Shown here one piece after another: positions 11,871 to 23,143 of a stretch of DNA of 64,000 nt (the first letter of the stretch is position 1; every line of letters begins with the position of its first letter). A program made the translations under genes and the position numbers. Source of the DNA: Petrosia ficiformis (taxonomy: Eukaryota > Porifera > Demospongiae > Haplosclerida > Petrosiidae); the NCBI GenBank assembly GCA_947044365.1, contig OX345643.1, forward strand, positions 5,582,501-5,646,500. The letters are read 5' to 3'. A model generated the notes under the pieces. That model did no database searches. It saw only the letters and a list, made by a program, of their open reading frames with translations, and was not told the origin of the DNA.

Positions 11871-12312
11871 TTTGCAATCTGTGTCCTTTTAGTCAATCAG
11901 TGCGAGTGGAGTAAACTAGATCTATCCTTATAAAATAAAAACTATCCTTATAATGTCTATGAAATAACATGTTTACCAGATAGTATGAATGAGGTTGTTT
12001 GTAAATATTGCTCAGATTGAAACTGAATATCTTAACTATGTTTATGTTGTGGATAAGATTTATGTTGATCTATTATCTAGTGTGTATATTAATGTCTGTT
12101 ACCGTTAATAGCAGCCTCGTGATCGGTTACATGTACTTTGCATTTGATACCACACTGTAAAAATGACTAGGGTATTTCATGTACCCTCATTTGGTTACCA
12201 GATAGTTATCTGTTATTTGTTATTATAAGTAGAAATTCATGGAATTTTCAACAAATAACCTCTGCTATCTACAAATAATTGAATATGAATTACAATAATA
12301 TACCTCATGGTG

Positions 12313-12500
12313 TTGTTTTAGTTAATTAACTATAACTATAACTGAAACCTCTTTTAGTATATAAGATATTTTGACTTTTTGTTTACAAGTCTACTGCAAT
12401 TAACTAAAATGAAAAATGGCCAATAATGGGCACTTTTAGTTAGTCAACTAAAAATAAAACCATTTTAATATTTCGTTAGTTACAAGTTACAGTTGAAGAT
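12313..12500. mobile_element. TTTAGTTA MITE-like element, truncated copy
   Basis: Starts with gtgttgttttagtt and contains the family's internal aaaatggccaata and gggcacttttagttagt. The right terminus is not clear. A collinear copy at about 19287-19455 is part of the segmental duplication, so the insertion predates it. Confidence 0.5.
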
Positions 12501-12680
12501 TTTTTTTAATGTTTTATAATTTCAAATTTAATACCAGAGTTTTATGATAGAACAACTTCTATGCAGTGTCTTTAGTAACCATTTTAAGTAAATTTGTATC
12601 AAATAAAATTGAAGTTTTGTTATACAAAACAAATTATTATTGATTGGACATCAAAAAAAATTCGGAAATTTATCCATATA

Positions 12681-14150
12681 CAGTGGAACCTCCATTTAAC
12701 GGACAGTTTGGGGATTTTTACTTTGTCCTTTATACAGAGGTGTCCTTTACAAGGAGGTTCTCCAGTTCAGGCACTGGTAACGCAAACTTAAGACTTTATA
12801 AGACTCAGAATTGTTTCAGAGAAGATGTATTAAGAAATCCACAGATTTAAAATTTATTTTTCATCACCAGGAAGATATTGACTCTACCGACTATAATTGA
12901 AATAAGCGTTTTCCAAATTTAATTAAGAAATTTTGTGTCGGCGGAGCGCTTAATATCCTAATCAACATTTTCAGCACTATAACTCTCATATTTTATAAGA
13001 CTCAACATTCTAACTCATTTTGTGGAAAGAAGAGTCTTTAACAAACCCATTGATGTAAAATTTATACTTCGCTATCAGTAGGAAGAGAGAAATGCAAACG
13101 TTTGTAAGTATATAGTAGTCGACGGGTAACGCCCACTTTTTGTCTAGTCTGTATAACGCCTGAATTTTAAGCAACCACGACTTTTAACTCACTTAGTTAT
13201 ACAGAAGACCTTCTAAGAAAGCCATAGATACCAAAATCACTCTTCGTTAGTAACAAGAAAGTATTATGACGAGCGTTTGAAAGTACTGTTGTCAGTGGCA
13301 ACGCCCTACGTCCGTTAAATGAAAGTACTGTTCACGTGTTAGCTGTATCGAGCGTTGTCCGTATCACTTACAGTTTCTTAACCCGGGGGCTTTTGAAAAA
13401 ATAATGACTTAATTTTAATAATAATTCCAACCACACCTACCATGGATGTATATATATACTGATTGCGAGGTGTGGCTCAGCATCTCATTAAAATCAAAAC
13501 CTTCGTTGCAACTGAATACAAGCAATTTGCAACTTTCTCCAACTTCTGGAGCAATCTAACACTCACCTCAACCTTGCTTACCAATTACTGCAAGCACAGC
13601 ATCAACTCAAGTCTGCACGCGAACGCTATTTGTCACTTATTCTCCCAACATCCCTTTCTCTCTCGCTAGAACCAGCTAGAAACCCAAGTCTATACATCAC
13701 ACAAACATCAACATAACGTTCTACTCTCTTCTCCTTTCACTTTCTCTAAGCTAACTTCAAAGTAACATCAAAGGGCGGACACTTGAATCAAAGCACCGCT
13801 AGACCACATCCAACAAAGCGTAGGCGTTTTGAACAATAAAATGCCGACATGCCGCCACCACATTGGTATACTTCCGTAATCTACAGTAATTTGGGGTGTG
13901 GTACATCCAAGACCCAGTCATTGCAGTGAAATTTAGTAATGTAATAAGTAGGTGTGTTACTTCCTATCTGACAGGATGTTGTAAAATTACAACACTAAAA
14001 AACTGAAAGTGGTATCCGTTAAATAGAGAGTCCGTTCCAAGGAGGTTAGTAAAGTACAACAGTAGTAGTCAGTTCAATCCGTCCATTGGTTGCATCCGTT
14101 CAAAACGAGGTGTCCGTTACAAGGAGTGTCCGTTAAGGGAGGTTTCACTG
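12681..14150. mobile_element. pogo/Tigger-like non-autonomous DNA transposon with TA TSD
   Basis: Left end cagtggaacctccatttaac; right end is the complement of cagtgaaacctcccttaac. The element is flanked by TA at 12679-12680 and 14151-14152. The duplicated locus at about 19647-19655 keeps the uninterrupted site (ccatataataattatg), proving a TA target duplication. CAGTGGAACCTC ends with TA duplications are typical of pogo/Tigger members of the Tc1/mariner superfamily (established knowledge). A second element is nested at 13365-14011. Without it the carrier is about 820 bp with no transposase frame that I can see. Confidence 0.82.
13365..14011. mobile_element. Nested TIR element with 4-bp TSD, copy 1
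   Basis: Starts with cacttacagttt and ends with aaaactgaaagtg, an imperfect inverted terminus. It is flanked by GTAT on both sides (13361-13364 and 14012-14015). It is inserted inside the pogo-like element. A highly similar copy lies at 22346-23017 with a different 4-bp duplication. A 68-codon open frame at 13463-13669 is conserved in the second copy at 22441-22647, but it may only reflect recent common origin. Superfamily not assigned. Confidence 0.75.
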
Positions 14151-14197
14151 TAATAATTATGAACTGTTAGTACATTATTTTGTTAGTTTGAATTTGC

Positions 14198-15460
14198 TCA
14201 AACTGCAATTAAGACTACAAAGAAATACAGAATAAAAGTAATGATACCAATTCCAATAGGTACAAAAATAGCAGCAAGATCAAGGTAGAGGGCTTTCCTT
14301 CCTTGTTTACGAGCTGTTTCAATGTCACCACGATCTGAGGCCTCAATTGACTATAGAATTATTTAAATAAATATTTTAATATGTAATTATACACTAATAA
14401 TAATGTACAGGGACATGAAATACACAACACATAACGATTAATATTGAGTGATTATTAAAAACATTTTGCAGCTCAATATCATTGACTTTCAAGTCTGCTG
14501 CAACATTTTTGGGCAAGGCCGAGATTGAGACAGTGGTAAGCAACATGTTAATTAAGATAACTGTGCCTAAGTAGTATTACTAATGCAGCTAAATAGAATA
14601 TGTGGTATTATGTACAACACATACATGCATATTTCATATAGAGCAATTTCAACACTGAATCCTTAGTGTAGCAATGGGGCTCACTCAGATTTAGACTTGC
14701 CAAATATGAAATTTGGATTCTGATTAATTATATAAAGTATGTACTACACTAAGTAGATTATAATAATAAATCATTCTATAGAAGGAGTATATAAAATTGT
14801 TTAAATAACTGATTTTTTCTGACTAAAATTTTAACCTGTTTTGAGAAAATCAAAGCTGGAATGAGACATGTGAAAGTCAACCAGTTACCCAGGATTCCAC
14901 AAATGATCATTAAAACCACTGTTAAATTTTGGTTATCAGCAACAGTCACATGGTGCTGTATAAACACTGTCTGTGGCTCACTCCCAACAACAACAGCATT
15001 CTATAAGAGATACAGATATAAAATTAATAAGGACATATGGCTATATATAGTTCTGCCAGCAAGTGTATATTTGGATTGTGTAATATAAATACAAAACCCA
15101 AACCCCATCCCCAAACCCTAAAGTACCGAGTTTGTGTACTATAGTATATAAATCATTTATATAGACAGAGTATAGTATTGGAGGGCTCTTATTGATAATT
15201 ATTTTTAAACAGGTGTTTAGGACCAGAAAGAATTGTAGGTCAGTACAGTAGTATCTTACTGATGTCTGCTTTTGTAAAATTGGAGGATTCAAAGTATTAG
15301 GATCTGGTATGTATTCATGATGTTGTGTTACTGGTAAAAGTTGTATATAATCTGGATTATATGGTGGCGGATTTTGGCTTTCTGTAGGGAAGAAAGATAG
15401 ATAATATAATGTTATATACTTATGTTTTCAGTTTGACTACTTGCCTCTGCTTGGATCCAT
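14198..15460 (-). CDS. CD225/dispanin family two-TM protein (paralogue F)
   Basis: Four minus-strand exons: 15445-15460 (ATGGATCCAAGCAGAG), 15260-15381, 14836-15000 and 14198-14350 (stop 14198-14200), giving 151 residues. Intron 1 uses a GC donor (gcaagt) and is phase 1; the others are GT/AG, phase 0. The N-terminus is Pro/Gln/Tyr-rich (NPPPYNPDY). TM1 carries G-I-L-G-N-W and C-L-I-P-A-L-I-F-S. The loop reads S-D-R-G-D-I-E-T-A-R-K-Q, a clean CD225 signature, then TM2. It forms a tandem pair with the 10967-11870 gene. The pair was duplicated, and the sister copy is 19687-20949. Confidence 0.86.
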
Positions 15461-15660
15461 CTTGCTCTGTGTAAAAACTAAAAACTATATAGTCTCTTTA
15501 CTCTTGTGAAGTCAGCAGCACATTCGATTGCAGTATATTCTTGTGGGCATTAGTGCATGTGGTTGTGAGGAATTCGGATGAAGGTGGGGCTCGGTGGAGC
15601 TCGACACGACAATAAGGGGTGGAGTCTGGGGACAAGACTACTATGCTACTACTATAGTGT

Positions 15661-16911
15661 TCGTGTGCAGACTGTCCTATTTAAGAGAAACTCTGAAATT
15701 ATTTTATTTATGTAATGTAGCCTTTATTTCCTATGTGTTAAATACTTAATTTTATTTTCACCCTCATAGCCTCATTTTGTTCATGTTATACTTACTTTTG
15801 TTCTGTTACTGGCCCCAGAGGCCCTCATCACATGTATGCTAAAGTTTTGTGTGTTATAGTCAGTCATGTTCATGTTGTATGAAAATTGAGTCAAGAACTT
15901 CCTTACTCCATTCATTGTTAAGTTGCATGCAGTTTGGGTTTAGTCATACCCAGCCTATAGACACTTCTACTAGTGCATAGATTTCAAGAAAGGACGCAAC
16001 ATTAATTGGTCCGCCGAACCGGATACTACAAAGAGTATCAGTGACACTGTCAGTCTGTTCTTTCTTGGAAATTGAAATAGCTCATTGCAAGTTAGTTGCT
16101 CACCTCAACTTGAATCTCCGTCGCCAGTCAACAAGTTATGCCAGAAACATCTTCGAAAGAGAAGAGGCGTCACAAGGGCCTCTATCACGAAACTCTTCAC
16201 ACGACTGAAAGCACTAGTTTATTCATGAAAGGCGTGGCCAATTATGGTGACTGACACACCCATATTGGGTGTGGTGGTGCGGTACATGGTTTATCATTTT
16301 TATTTCTTTTACTTATAAAATTAAAAGAATGTGTCTATTCTTATCACTAGAAGCAAATTCATCTATTGTCTTGTCTTGTAATTCCCACTGAGCTATTACT
16401 GCTCATGGTAGTGTTGATAGAACAACCAACATACTCTCTTCCACAATTGTATTCATCACTCTCACTATTATACTCACCATCTATTTTGCTGCAGCTGCTA
16501 GTACTACTACTACTAACACCGGTGGCACCCGCACCATCACTATTTATTCTTTGACCAGTATTAAATGTTGAATTGCCATAACACATATATTAAGGTTGTA
16601 CTAGGGGGAGGGGTAGATGAAACTCCAATCGGTTTCTAGAGTCTTGCCAGCTTCTTGCTGCATACAATTTGCAGTTGCATTAATTAAGAAAGTTAACATA
16701 TATCAAGTTAGATCTTATATTAGTTACCTCTGACTAAATCAAAATTTAACAAATTCAATTGCCTTGACATCCTTTACTATGAAAAAATAGACAGCTGGTT
16801 GTGGCTTGTAGTTTATGTAGTTTATTGTTTAAAAAACTTAGCTTGTAGTTCATGTAGTTTATTGTTTACACTTGGCTTGTAGCTTACACATTTAATTGGT
16901 AGTGGGTTGTG
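15661..16911. other. Intergenic region without recognisable gene
   Basis: No convincing coding exon. A small plus-strand frame at 16139-16255 (MPETSSKEKRRHKG...) is only 38 codons with no family match known to me. A short degenerate repeat (gtttatgtagtttattgttt and relatives) occupies about 16805-16890. Opposite-strand frames at 16359-16586 are low-complexity Ser/Thr/Asn. Confidence 0.4.
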
Positions 16912-17054
16912 CTAGAATAAAGGCTTGGCAAAGCTATTACAAATAATTATAATCAATGAATAATAAAAAATGAGTGCCAAAAATTTCAGTGGGGGCCAGG
17001 CCCCCCCTGGCCCCAACCCCACCCCCCCCCCCCCCCTAAATCCGCCCCTGCCAA

Positions 17055-17303
17055 AAATTGTCGTTAAGGTGGAGAACCGGCGAGTGGCAAAAGTGGCAAA
17101 ATCTTCATATCCGACATTATTATTATTTTTTTTTTCAGACAAATCATTTATTGTTTTCACAATGATTCTAGCACCATTCCAGTCGCATTTATAGTAAAAT
17201 TCTGGTCTACAAGTATCGAGATGATATCTATGAAAGAAGACAGTCTCAACGACTACAAAAATTTGATCTCGAATTGGACGCCATTTTCTTAAGAGGAATT
17301 TAA
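17055..17303. repeat. Dispersed repeat, second copy of 8868-9118
   Basis: Aligns with 8868-9118 over about 250 bp. A polypyrimidine/C run (about 16998-17040) precedes it, whose reverse strand reads as a Gly-rich frame. The element lies directly beside the duplicated CD225 segment that starts at 17304. Confidence 0.65.
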
Positions 17304-17756
17304 AGTAGAAACAGAATACATGTACATAAAGATATAACATCATTGAGCAACATACAGGATACTGAAAAATAGAATTACGATATCTTAACAGTCAAAACAC
17401 GATCACGTATTAATATGTAAACAGCTAAGATTAATAAAGAGAGTAATGATACCACTATGAACTGTATTATCACTATGCAATTACATATGATAGCAACATT
17501 CCTGTTTCTTTGTGCAACCTGATACTGCTGTCTCCAAAAAGCTTTAATTGCCTAAAGAGAAGGGGAGAGAAAGAGAGATCTCATAATGTTTGAAAACAAT
17601 ATTGTATGTTAAAATTGTGTTCAGTATTCGATGACTCACATACTGAAGTACATGCAAACTATAATATTATAATTATGTTATTGGAAAATTGAAGAGACTT
17701 TACTAGTAAAATTAAGTTGCAATACATACGATTCAGCAATGTGAATAAAATTATGA
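17304..17756 (-). pseudogene. Orphan last exon of a CD225 gene (copy of 23549-24001)
   Basis: This segment copies the 3' part of the 23620-24830 gene. It includes a complete last exon at 17375-17551 (A-I-K-A-F-W-R-Q-Q-Y start, TM2, stop at 17375-17377) plus intron sequence. Homology stops at about 17756, and a filler of about 30 bp joins it to a copy of a different paralogue (17788 onward). No matching upstream exons of its own family lie nearby, so it is a fragment unless it is spliced to the foreign exons. Confidence 0.75.
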
Positions 17757-17777
17757 CTGTGAACAAAGTAAGGAATA

Positions 17778-18839
17778 TCACATACATAACCAGTTACACA
17801 TCATAACTCCACAAATAATCATCAGAACCACTGTTAACATACGATGGTTTGCAATTATTACAGGTTGATCAGTTGTCTGAGGAACAGCTGCGCTCTGTGA
17901 AAATGTGTACATATATGTGCATGCATAAATCAGATAACTTAGCATTCTCTCATCAAGTGATTACTGAATATTTTTTTCCTTTGTTATACAGGGAAGTGAT
18001 GCCCTGTGATAAATTAAACACCTCACTGAGGTGTATTACATGTATGTAAATGGATGTATATGGACCCATTTTGGGAGATAGAGCTGAGCCCTGTACTCCT
18101 AGTTATGCAACACTGAGTAGTTCCCACCATATTAATGTTCCTTCTTAGTGTTACATAACTTCAGTAGTAGGTAAACCAAGTGGCAAATAACTCATGATCA
18201 GCCACCACTTAATAATATATTGAAATTGTTTTCTCACTGATGTCTGCTGTATTACACCTGGTGGTTGGTTGAATACCATAGGACCTGGTGTGTAGCCAAA
18301 ACTGTCATACTGTAGAGTAACAGTAGATGGCCATGGATCATTCTGATCTTGCTTCACTAAAAGAAAAAGAAAATGTTAACATTCTCACCACACTGTAAAA
18401 ATAGAATTGTTAAAATAACAAATATAGTGGTTAGTACAGTTGCAAGGATTTAAAAATTAGTTGGTTGTTCAGAATATATACATCTAACACCATAGCAACT
18501 TTGGTCTAATTATATTAAAATACGTAAAAAGATATATGTACCTGTTATAATCAATTATGATGCCTAATATCTCATATTAGATGCACAAGGAAGGTTTGGC
18601 AACCTAAAATGACTCAATTAAAAATTAATATTCTACTTTGTACATCTAATAGACAGCATAAGGACATTAAGATTACAATTATTTGATTATAGTTACAGTA
18701 TATCCATAACAACCTACACGACCAATTAAATTACAATTTAAATTATTTCTTGCAACTGTACTAACCAATAAATTTGTTATTTTAACAATTTTATTTTTGC
18801 TGTGCAATACTATATTTGAATGCTTTTACCTATGTCCAT
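17778..18839 (-). pseudogene. Truncated copy of paralogue D, CD225 domain cut in TM1
   Basis: Minus-strand exons 18830-18839, 18238-18356 and 17778-17894 match exons 1-3 of the 10967-11870 gene, including the ten-base first exon. Exon 2 is six bases longer (adds WP). The TM1 exon is intact up to M-M-C-N-W, where the duplication breakpoint (about 17788) puts it into unrelated sequence. It reads L-C-M and a TGA at 17778-17780. The P-A turn, loop and TM2 are therefore lost. Intron 1 carries a 414-bp transposon-like insertion absent from the parent. It is probably a pseudogene; a chimeric transcript with the orphan exon at 17375-17551 cannot be excluded. Confidence 0.75.
18391..18804. mobile_element. 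414-bp MITE, long TIRs, 2-bp TSD (CA), copy 1
   Basis: Starts with cactgtaaaaatagaattg and ends with the inverted counterpart; TIRs are about 33 bp. CA flanks both ends (18389-18390, 18805-18806). The paralogous intron of 10967-11870 shows the uninterrupted site with one CA (11836-11837). Copies with TA duplications lie at 52993-53403 and 58017-58427. Confidence 0.88.
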
Positions 18840-19686
18840 TTTGCAATCTGTGTCCTTTCAGTCAATCAGTGCGAGTGGAGTAAACTAGATCTATCCTTAT
18901 AAAATAAAAACTATCCTTATAATGTCTATGAAATAACATGTTTACCAGATAGTATGAATGAGGTTGTTTGTAAATATTGCTCAGATTGAAACTGAATATC
19001 TTAACTATGTTTATGTTGTGGATAAGATCTATGTTGATCTATTATCTAGTGTGTATATTAATGTCTGTTACCGTTAATAGCAGCTTCGTGATCGGTTACA
19101 TGTACTTTGCAAAGATTTGATACCACACTGTAAAAATGACTAGAGTATTTCATGTACCCTCATTTGGTTACCAGATAGTTATCTGTTATTTGTTATTATA
19201 AGTAGAAATTCATGGAGTTTTCAACAAATAACCTCTGCTATCTACAAATAATTGAATATGAATTACAATAATATACCTCATGGTGTTGTTTTAGTTAATT
19301 AACTATAACTTAACTGAAACCTCTTTTAGTATATAAGATATTTTGACTTTTTGTTTACAAGTCTACTGCAATTAACTAAAATGAAAAATGGCCAATAATG
19401 GGCACTTTTAGTTAGTCAACTAAAAATAAAACCATTTTAATATTTCGTTAGTTGAAGATTTGTTTTAATGTTTTATAATTTCAAAATTAATACCAGAGTT
19501 TTATGATAGAACAAAGAAAGTCAACTTCTATGCAGTGTCTTTAGTAATCATTTTAAGGATATTTGTATCGAATGAAATTGAAGTTTTGTTATACAAAACA
19601 AATTATTATTGATTGGACATCAAAAAAAAATTCGGAAATTTGTCCATATAATAATTATGAACTGTTAGTACATTATTTTGTTAGTT

Positions 19687-20949
19687 TTAATTTGCTCTAA
19701 CTCCAATGAAGCGTACAAAGGAAAACAGAATAACAGTAATGATACCAATTCCAATAGGTACAAAAATAGCAGCAAGATCAAGGTAGAGGGCTTTCCTTGC
19801 TTGTTTACGAGCTGTTTCAATGTCACCACGATCTGAGGCCTCAATTGACTATAGAATTATTTTAATATGTAATTATACACTAATAATAATGTACAGGGAC
19901 ATGGAATACACAACACACAACAATAATTAATATTGAGTGATTATTAAAAACATTTTGCAGCTCAATATCATTAACTTTCAAGTCTGCTGCAACATTTTTG
20001 GGCAAGGCCGAGATTGAGACAGTGGTAAGCAACATGTTAATTAAGATAACTGTGCCTAAGTAGTATTACTAATGCAGCTAAATAGAATATGTGGTATTAT
20101 GTACAACACATACATGCATATTTCATATAGAGCAATTTCAACACCGAATCCTTAGTGTAGCAATGGGGCTCACTCAGATTTAGACTTGCCAAATATGAAA
20201 TTTGGCCTCTGATTAATTATATAAAGTATGTACTACACTAAGTAGATTATAATAATAAATCATTCTATAGAAGGAGTATATACAATTGTTTAAATAACTG
20301 ATTTTTTCTGACTAAAATTTTAACCTGTTTTGAGAAAATCAAAGCTGGAATGAGACATGTGAAAGTCAACCAGTTACCCAGGATTCCACAAATGATCATT
20401 AAAACCACTGTTAAATTTTGGTTATCAGCAACAGTCACACGGTGCTGTATAAACACTGTCTGTGGTGGCTCACTCCCAACAACAACAGTGTTCTATAAGA
20501 GATACAGATATAAAATTAATAAGGACATGTGGCTATATATAGTTCTGCCAGCAAGTGTATATTTGGATTGTGTAATATAAATACAAAACCCAAACCCCAT
20601 CCCCAAACCCTAAAGTACCGAGTTTGTGTACTATAGTATATAAATCATTTATATAGACAGAGTATAGTATTGGAGGGCTCTTATTGATAATTATTTTTAA
20701 ACAGGTGTTTAGGACCAGAAAGAATTGTAGGTCAGTACAGTAGTATCTTACTGATGTCTGCTGTTGTAAAATTGGAGGATTCAAAGTAGTAGGAGCTGGT
20801 ATGTATTCATGTTGTGTTACTGGTAAATGTTGTATATAATCTGGATTATATGGTGGCGGATTTTGGCTTTCTGTAGGGAAGAAAGTTAGATAATATAATG
20901 TTATATACTTATGTTTTCAGTTTGACTACTTGCCTCTGCTTGGATCCAT
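19687..20949 (-). CDS. CD225/dispanin family two-TM protein (paralogue F')
   Basis: Exons 20934-20949, 20752-20870, 20325-20492 and 19687-19848 (stop 19687-19689) give 154 residues. It is the duplicate of 14198-15460 with the same GC-AG first intron. Differences include one His deleted in the N-terminal tail, one Pro added in exon 3, and a changed C-terminus (F-S-F-V-R-F-I-G-V-R-A-N against F-F-V-V-L-I-A-V). That last change would alter TM2 and the residues after it. The loop S-D-R-G-D-I-E-T-A-R-K-Q is unchanged. All splice sites and frames are intact, so it is probably functional. A long-TIR element is inserted about 110 bp upstream of the start. Confidence 0.85.
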
Positions 20950-21705
20950 CTTGCTGTGTGTAAAAACTAAAAACTATATAGTCTCTTTCACTGTTCTCGA
21001 TCGACGCGACACGACAAAAAGGAGTGGAGTCTGGGAACAAGACTACTATGCTACTACTATATAGTCTCGCGTAGCCAGCCCCTCCCACTCTAACGAAGCG
21101 GAGAGGGTCTGGTAGACTGTAAGCTAAGCTTTCGTTCAGAAAGCTACCGTAAATTGGTAGGCGTCAAGAGGCTTATAAGTAGCTGCCTTAAGTGTTGCGT
21201 GTGCGTCTATTGGAATCTGACATGCTTATCTTCTAGTATGTGTTATCTGAACGTGATTTCAGTCTGAAAAAGAATTTATTGGATACTTTTTGAGTTTTCA
21301 GTGGAGCTATAATTATAAAGTTTGGAATTTCTGATGATTGTGGTCTTATCTTCTGGTGACTGTTATTACTTGAATTGTAAATTTGTAATTATTTTCAGCT
21401 TGTTTCAGTAGTGATTAGTGGAAACCTTGTGAAGTCTATTTGGAGTCAAAACATTGAGTGTTACTTCGGTGATTGCTGTCTTATCTTCTGGTAAGTGTTA
21501 CAAGTATAAGTTTCAGCTTTAATTAAATGAATTTGTTTCAGTATTACTTCTGTTTAGGAACAAAAGTGTTGATTGTTACTGTAGGTGTTTACTGCATTTG
21601 GAATTTCAGGAATTGTGGTCTTATCTTTGGTATATGTTACTTGTTGTATAACCTTTTGAAGTTCATTTTCTTGTTATAGTATCTGTAGAAACCATTTAAA
21701 TTATA

Positions 21706-22125
21706 ATGGCAAGTTTGACTACTGAGGTCTGTCTTCTCTGCAAGTGTGATGTTAGTCAAGGAACATATAAAGTAAAGAGGAAGAAAATGAATGGAAAAGC
21801 AGCAAGTGCAGTTAGAAAAATATTTGATAAATTTAGTGAAGAGCAATTCAGAGTATCCTTTTCTGATTGTATCCAATTGAAGAGTTTGTTCATCTGCCAC
21901 AACTGTAAGCAACGGGTTGAAAAATTACCTGAATTGTTAAAGACGGCTGAAAAAGAAAAAAATGCTATGCTGGGAATGTATCTTGCATTACCCAAGTGGA
22001 GTAGGAAACGAAATAGATCTCAATCACAAGAGAGAAGCATGACTGAGAGTGAGGAGACTTCGTGCACTGCTGTCCCTGAAACTTCATGTACTGCTGTCCC
22101 TGAAATCACTACTGAAACAAGCTGA
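21706..22125 (+). CDS. 139-residue CxxC zinc-motif protein inside the long-TIR element
   Basis: Single open frame starting MASLTTEVCLLCKCD. A Cys pair C-L-L-C near residues 9-12 and a second pair C-H-N-C near 64-67, spaced by about 50 residues, suggest one zinc-binding unit, somewhat like ZAD-type domains. A basic middle (V-K-R-K-K) and a Lys/Glu-rich helix follow. The Ser/Thr/Glu-rich tail contains a near-perfect repeat E-T-S-C-T-A-V-P. I do not recognise the family. It is the only coding candidate in the element, so it could be captured host sequence, an accessory transposon protein or a chance frame. The uninterrupted 139 codons with an organised Cys pattern favour a real protein. Confidence 0.5.
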   Translation: MASLTTEVCLLCKCDVSQGTYKVKRKKMNGKAASAVRKIFDKFSEEQFRVSFSDCIQLKSLFICHNCKQRVEKLPELLKTAEKEKNAMLGMYLALPKWSRKRNRSQSQERSMTESEETSCTAVPETSCTAVPEITTETS

Positions 22126-22345
22126 AAATAATTACAAATTTACAATTCAAGTAATAACAGTCACCAGAAGATAAGACCACAATCATCAGAAATTCCAAAC
22201 TTTATAATTATAGCTCCACTGAAAACTCAAAAAGTATCCAATAAATTCTTTTTCAGACTGAAATCACGTTCAGATAACACATACTAGAAGATAAGCATGT
22301 CAGATTCCAATAGACGCACACGCAACACTTAAGGCAGCTACTTAT

Positions 22346-23017
22346 CACTTACAGTTTCGTAACCCGGGGGCTTTTGAAAAAAGAATGAATTAATTTTAAT
22401 AATAATTCCAACCACACCTACCATGGATGTAATATACTGATTGCGAGGTGTGGCTCAGCATCTCATTAAAATCAAAACCTTCGTTGCAAATGAATACAGG
22501 CAATTTGCAACTTTCTCCAACTTCTGGAGCAATCTAACACTCACCTCAACCTTGCTTACCAATTACTGCAAGCACAGCATCTACTCAAGTCTGCACACGA
22601 ACGCTATTTGTCACTTATTCTCCCAACATCCCTTTCTCTCTCGCTAGAACCAGCTAGAAACCCAAGTCTATACATCACACAAACATCAACATAACGTTCT
22701 ACTCTCCTCTCCTTTCACTTTTTTTTTTTTTTTTTTTTTTTTTTAAGTACTCTAAGCTAACTTCAAAGTAACATCAAAGGGCGGACACTTGAATCAAAGC
22801 ACCGCTAGACCACATCCAACGAAGCGTAGGCGTTTTGAACAATAGAATGCCGACATGCCGCCACCACATTGGTATACTCTTGTAATCTACAGTAATTTGG
22901 GGTGTGGTACATCCAAGACCCAGCCATTGCAGTGAAATTTAGCAATGTAATAAGTAGGTGTGGTACTTCCTATCTGACAGGATGTTGTAAAATTACAACA
23001 CTAAAAAACTGAAAGTG
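22346..23017. mobile_element. Nested TIR element with 4-bp TSD, copy 2
   Basis: Same family as 13365-14011 (cacttacagttt start, aaaactgaaagtg end). It is flanked by TTAT at 22342-22345 and 23018-23021. It sits in the right TIR of the Mutator-like element; the left TIR keeps the uninterrupted sequence near 21172. It carries an extra T run of about 27 bases at 22719-22744. Confidence 0.82.
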
Positions 23018-23143
23018 TTATAAGCCTCTTGACGCCTACCAATTTACGGTAGCTTTCTGAACGAAAGCTTAGCTTACAGTCTACCAGACCCTCTCCGCTT
23101 CGTTAGAGTGGGAGGGGCTGGCTACGCGAGACTAACTACTATA

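Larger units (their letters stand above)
21062..23134. mobile_element. Long-TIR (about 340 bp) Mutator-like element with 9-bp TSD
   Basis: Both ends start TAGTCTCGCGTAGCC. The inverted match extends about 340 bp inward (left about 21062-21400; right from about 22128 to 23134, interrupted by a nested element at 22346-23017). The 9-mer ACTACTATA lies at 21053-21061 and 23135-23143. The paralogous locus keeps one copy at 15648-15656, the empty site. Long TIRs plus 9-bp duplications are the hallmark of Mutator-like elements. No transposase is visible; the interior carries one small frame (21706-22125). The element separates the 19687-20949 gene from a TTTAGTTA MITE. Confidence 0.85.

Noticed and set aside
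13463..13669. 68-codon frame conserved at 22441-22647
   Set aside because: Both lie in copies of the same recent element; sequence identity alone explains the conserved frame, and there is no recognised domain.
16912..17343. 143-codon minus-strand frame with Gly-rich segment
   Set aside because: It spans a C-run and a dispersed repeat also found at 8868-9118; the other copy does not keep the frame.
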